The position numbers and the translations under genes are program-made. DNA of 7,193 bases, from contig JABIQT010000390.1 in assembly GCA_018667995.1 (NCBI GenBank), positions 1-7,193 of the forward strand, written 5' to 3'. Below are positions 6,370 to 7,193 of the stretch, piece by piece (position 1 is the first letter of the stretch; every line of letters begins with the position of its first letter). The stretch comes from Candidatus Latescibacterota bacterium (lineage in GTDB: Bacteria; JAAXHH01; JABIQT01). The notes under the pieces are model-generated. The model worked only from the letters and a program-made list of their open reading frames with translations, ran no database searches and was not told the origin of the DNA.

Positions 6370-7193
6370 ATCCTGCCCTTAGAGTGGACAGCCTGACGAA
6401 GTGTTTCGGAGACGTAGAGGCGCTTACAGATGTGGATCTGGAGGTCAATCCTGACGAACTGCTTGTAATCCTGGGTCCTACCGGAGCCGGTAAAACCACA
6501 CTGCTGCGTGCAATATGTGGATTGGAGGCACCGGACGCCGGTACCATCCAAATTGGTAAAAAAGACATCACCCACGCGATGCCCGCTGAACGCGACATCG
6601 CCCTGGTATTCCAAAACTTCTCTCTATATCCCGACTGGTCTGTGAGAGAGAATATCACATTCCCATTGCGGGCTCCCGGGCGAAACCACACCGTAAAGGA
6701 GATTGAGGAACGCGTTGCGTGGGCGGCTGACATCCTCAAGATATCCCATCTACTTGAACGCGGGGCCACAAAGCTCTCGGGCGGCGAAATGCAACGCGTA
6801 GCAATCGGTCGTGCCATTGTCAGACGTCCGGCGCTTTTCCTGATGGACGAACCCTTAACGAACCTGGACGCAAAACTAAGGGAATCTCTCCGGGTGGAGC
6901 TGGTCACTCTTCGTCGGGAATTGGGGACGCCTATGATTTTCGTGACCCATGACCAGGTGGAGGCTATGTCCATGGGAGACCGCATTGCCGTGTTGAACCA
7001 CGGGCGAATTCTGCAGGAGGGTGGGCCTGAGAGCGTATACAGCCATCCTGTTTCGCCAGAAGTCGCCCTGCAGTTGGGCAGTCCTCCGATAAACATCATC
7101 AAGGCCGCCCGCACGGCTAACGACTGGGTTGCGAAGGACGGCACGCTCCTGGTGACAGCCGTACAGGGCCCTGATTCCAGCGCCGCAACCATC
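6366..7193 (+). CDS. ABC importer ATP-binding protein, second MalK-type ATPase (partial, GTG start)
   Basis: The frame from GTG 6366 is open for 276 codons to the right edge, so the C-terminus is missing. The product starts MNPALRVDSLTKCFGDVEAL. It carries Walker A GPTGAGKTT (37-45), Q-loop Q83 in LVFQNFSLYPDW, signature LSGGE (137-141), Walker B LFLMDEP (157-163), D-loop LTNLDAK (164-170) and switch H195 in FVTHDQVEA. A TOBE-type regulatory domain starts near residue 238 and is cut off. It differs clearly from the upstream ATPase in Walker A, Q-loop surroundings and D-loop, so this is not a recent tandem duplication. Both sets of ATPase motifs are complete. By analogy with GlpS/GlpT of the rhizobial glycerol importer, the two could form a heterodimer on the two permeases; this is inference. 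A long antisense frame over the same region is a shadow. Confidence 0.93.
   Translation, partial: MNPALRVDSLTKCFGDVEALTDVDLEVNPDELLVILGPTGAGKTTLLRAICGLEAPDAGTIQIGKKDITHAMPAERDIALVFQNFSLYPDWSVRENITFPLRAPGRNHTVKEIEERVAWAADILKISHLLERGATKLSGGEMQRVAIGRAIVRRPALFLMDEPLTNLDAKLRESLRVELVTLRRELGTPMIFVTHDQVEAMSMGDRIAVLNHGRILQEGGPESVYSHPVSPEVALQLGSPPINIIKAARTANDWVAKDGTLLVTAVQGPDSSAATI

Noticed and set aside
6287-7192. A 301-codon open frame antisense to the second ATPase
   Set aside because: It is rich in Ser and Arg with no recognisable domain and lies opposite a gene with complete ABC ATPase motifs; long antisense frames are common opposite such genes.

Overview
The window looks like part of a chromosome from an uncultured diderm bacterium of moderate GC content. 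The importer carries a lipoprotein-type binding protein, and a DUF6785-type membrane protein sits beside an enolase-superfamily enzyme. As I remember these families, that pairing recalls environmental lineages such as Poribacteria, Latescibacterota or Planctomycetes. The taxonomic guess is inference only; the window holds no rRNA, tRNA or marker gene.

Layout. Two operons diverge from a 221-base regulatory region (1622-1842). Leftwards on the minus strand lie an enolase-superfamily (mandelate racemase / muconate lactonizing type) enzyme at 617-1621 and, 14 bases further on, the first 200 codons of a large polytopic membrane protein that runs off the left edge. Rightwards on the plus strand lie a lipoprotein substrate-binding protein (1843-3174), two MalF/MalG-type permeases (3205-4098 and 4095-4961, joined by an ATGA overlap), a 136-base gap, a 60-residue two-helix membrane protein (5098-5280), and two different MalK-type ATPases (5281-6369, and 6366 to the right edge). 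The second ATPase begins with GTG and overlaps the first, so an ATG-only gene search would miss it.

How they fit together. The rightward operon encodes a complete CUT1-like carbohydrate ABC importer, with two ATPase genes instead of one and a small membrane protein between the permeases and the ATPases. This resembles the rhizobial glycerol importer GlpSTPQUV in gene content, though not clearly in sequence. The enolase-superfamily enzyme probably acts on a sugar acid or related hydroxy acid, possibly derived from the imported compound; the substrate cannot be read from the sequence. The shared intergenic region has a near-consensus sigma-70 promoter facing right, a weaker one facing left, and palindromes on or beside them, which suggests common control by a regulator encoded elsewhere.

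No mobile element, CRISPR array, RNA gene or broken gene was seen. No stretch over 300 bases lacks a gene. The most interesting items are the duplicated-ATPase importer with its small membrane partner, the atypical active-site positions of the enolase-family enzyme, and the palindromes in the divergent promoter region.
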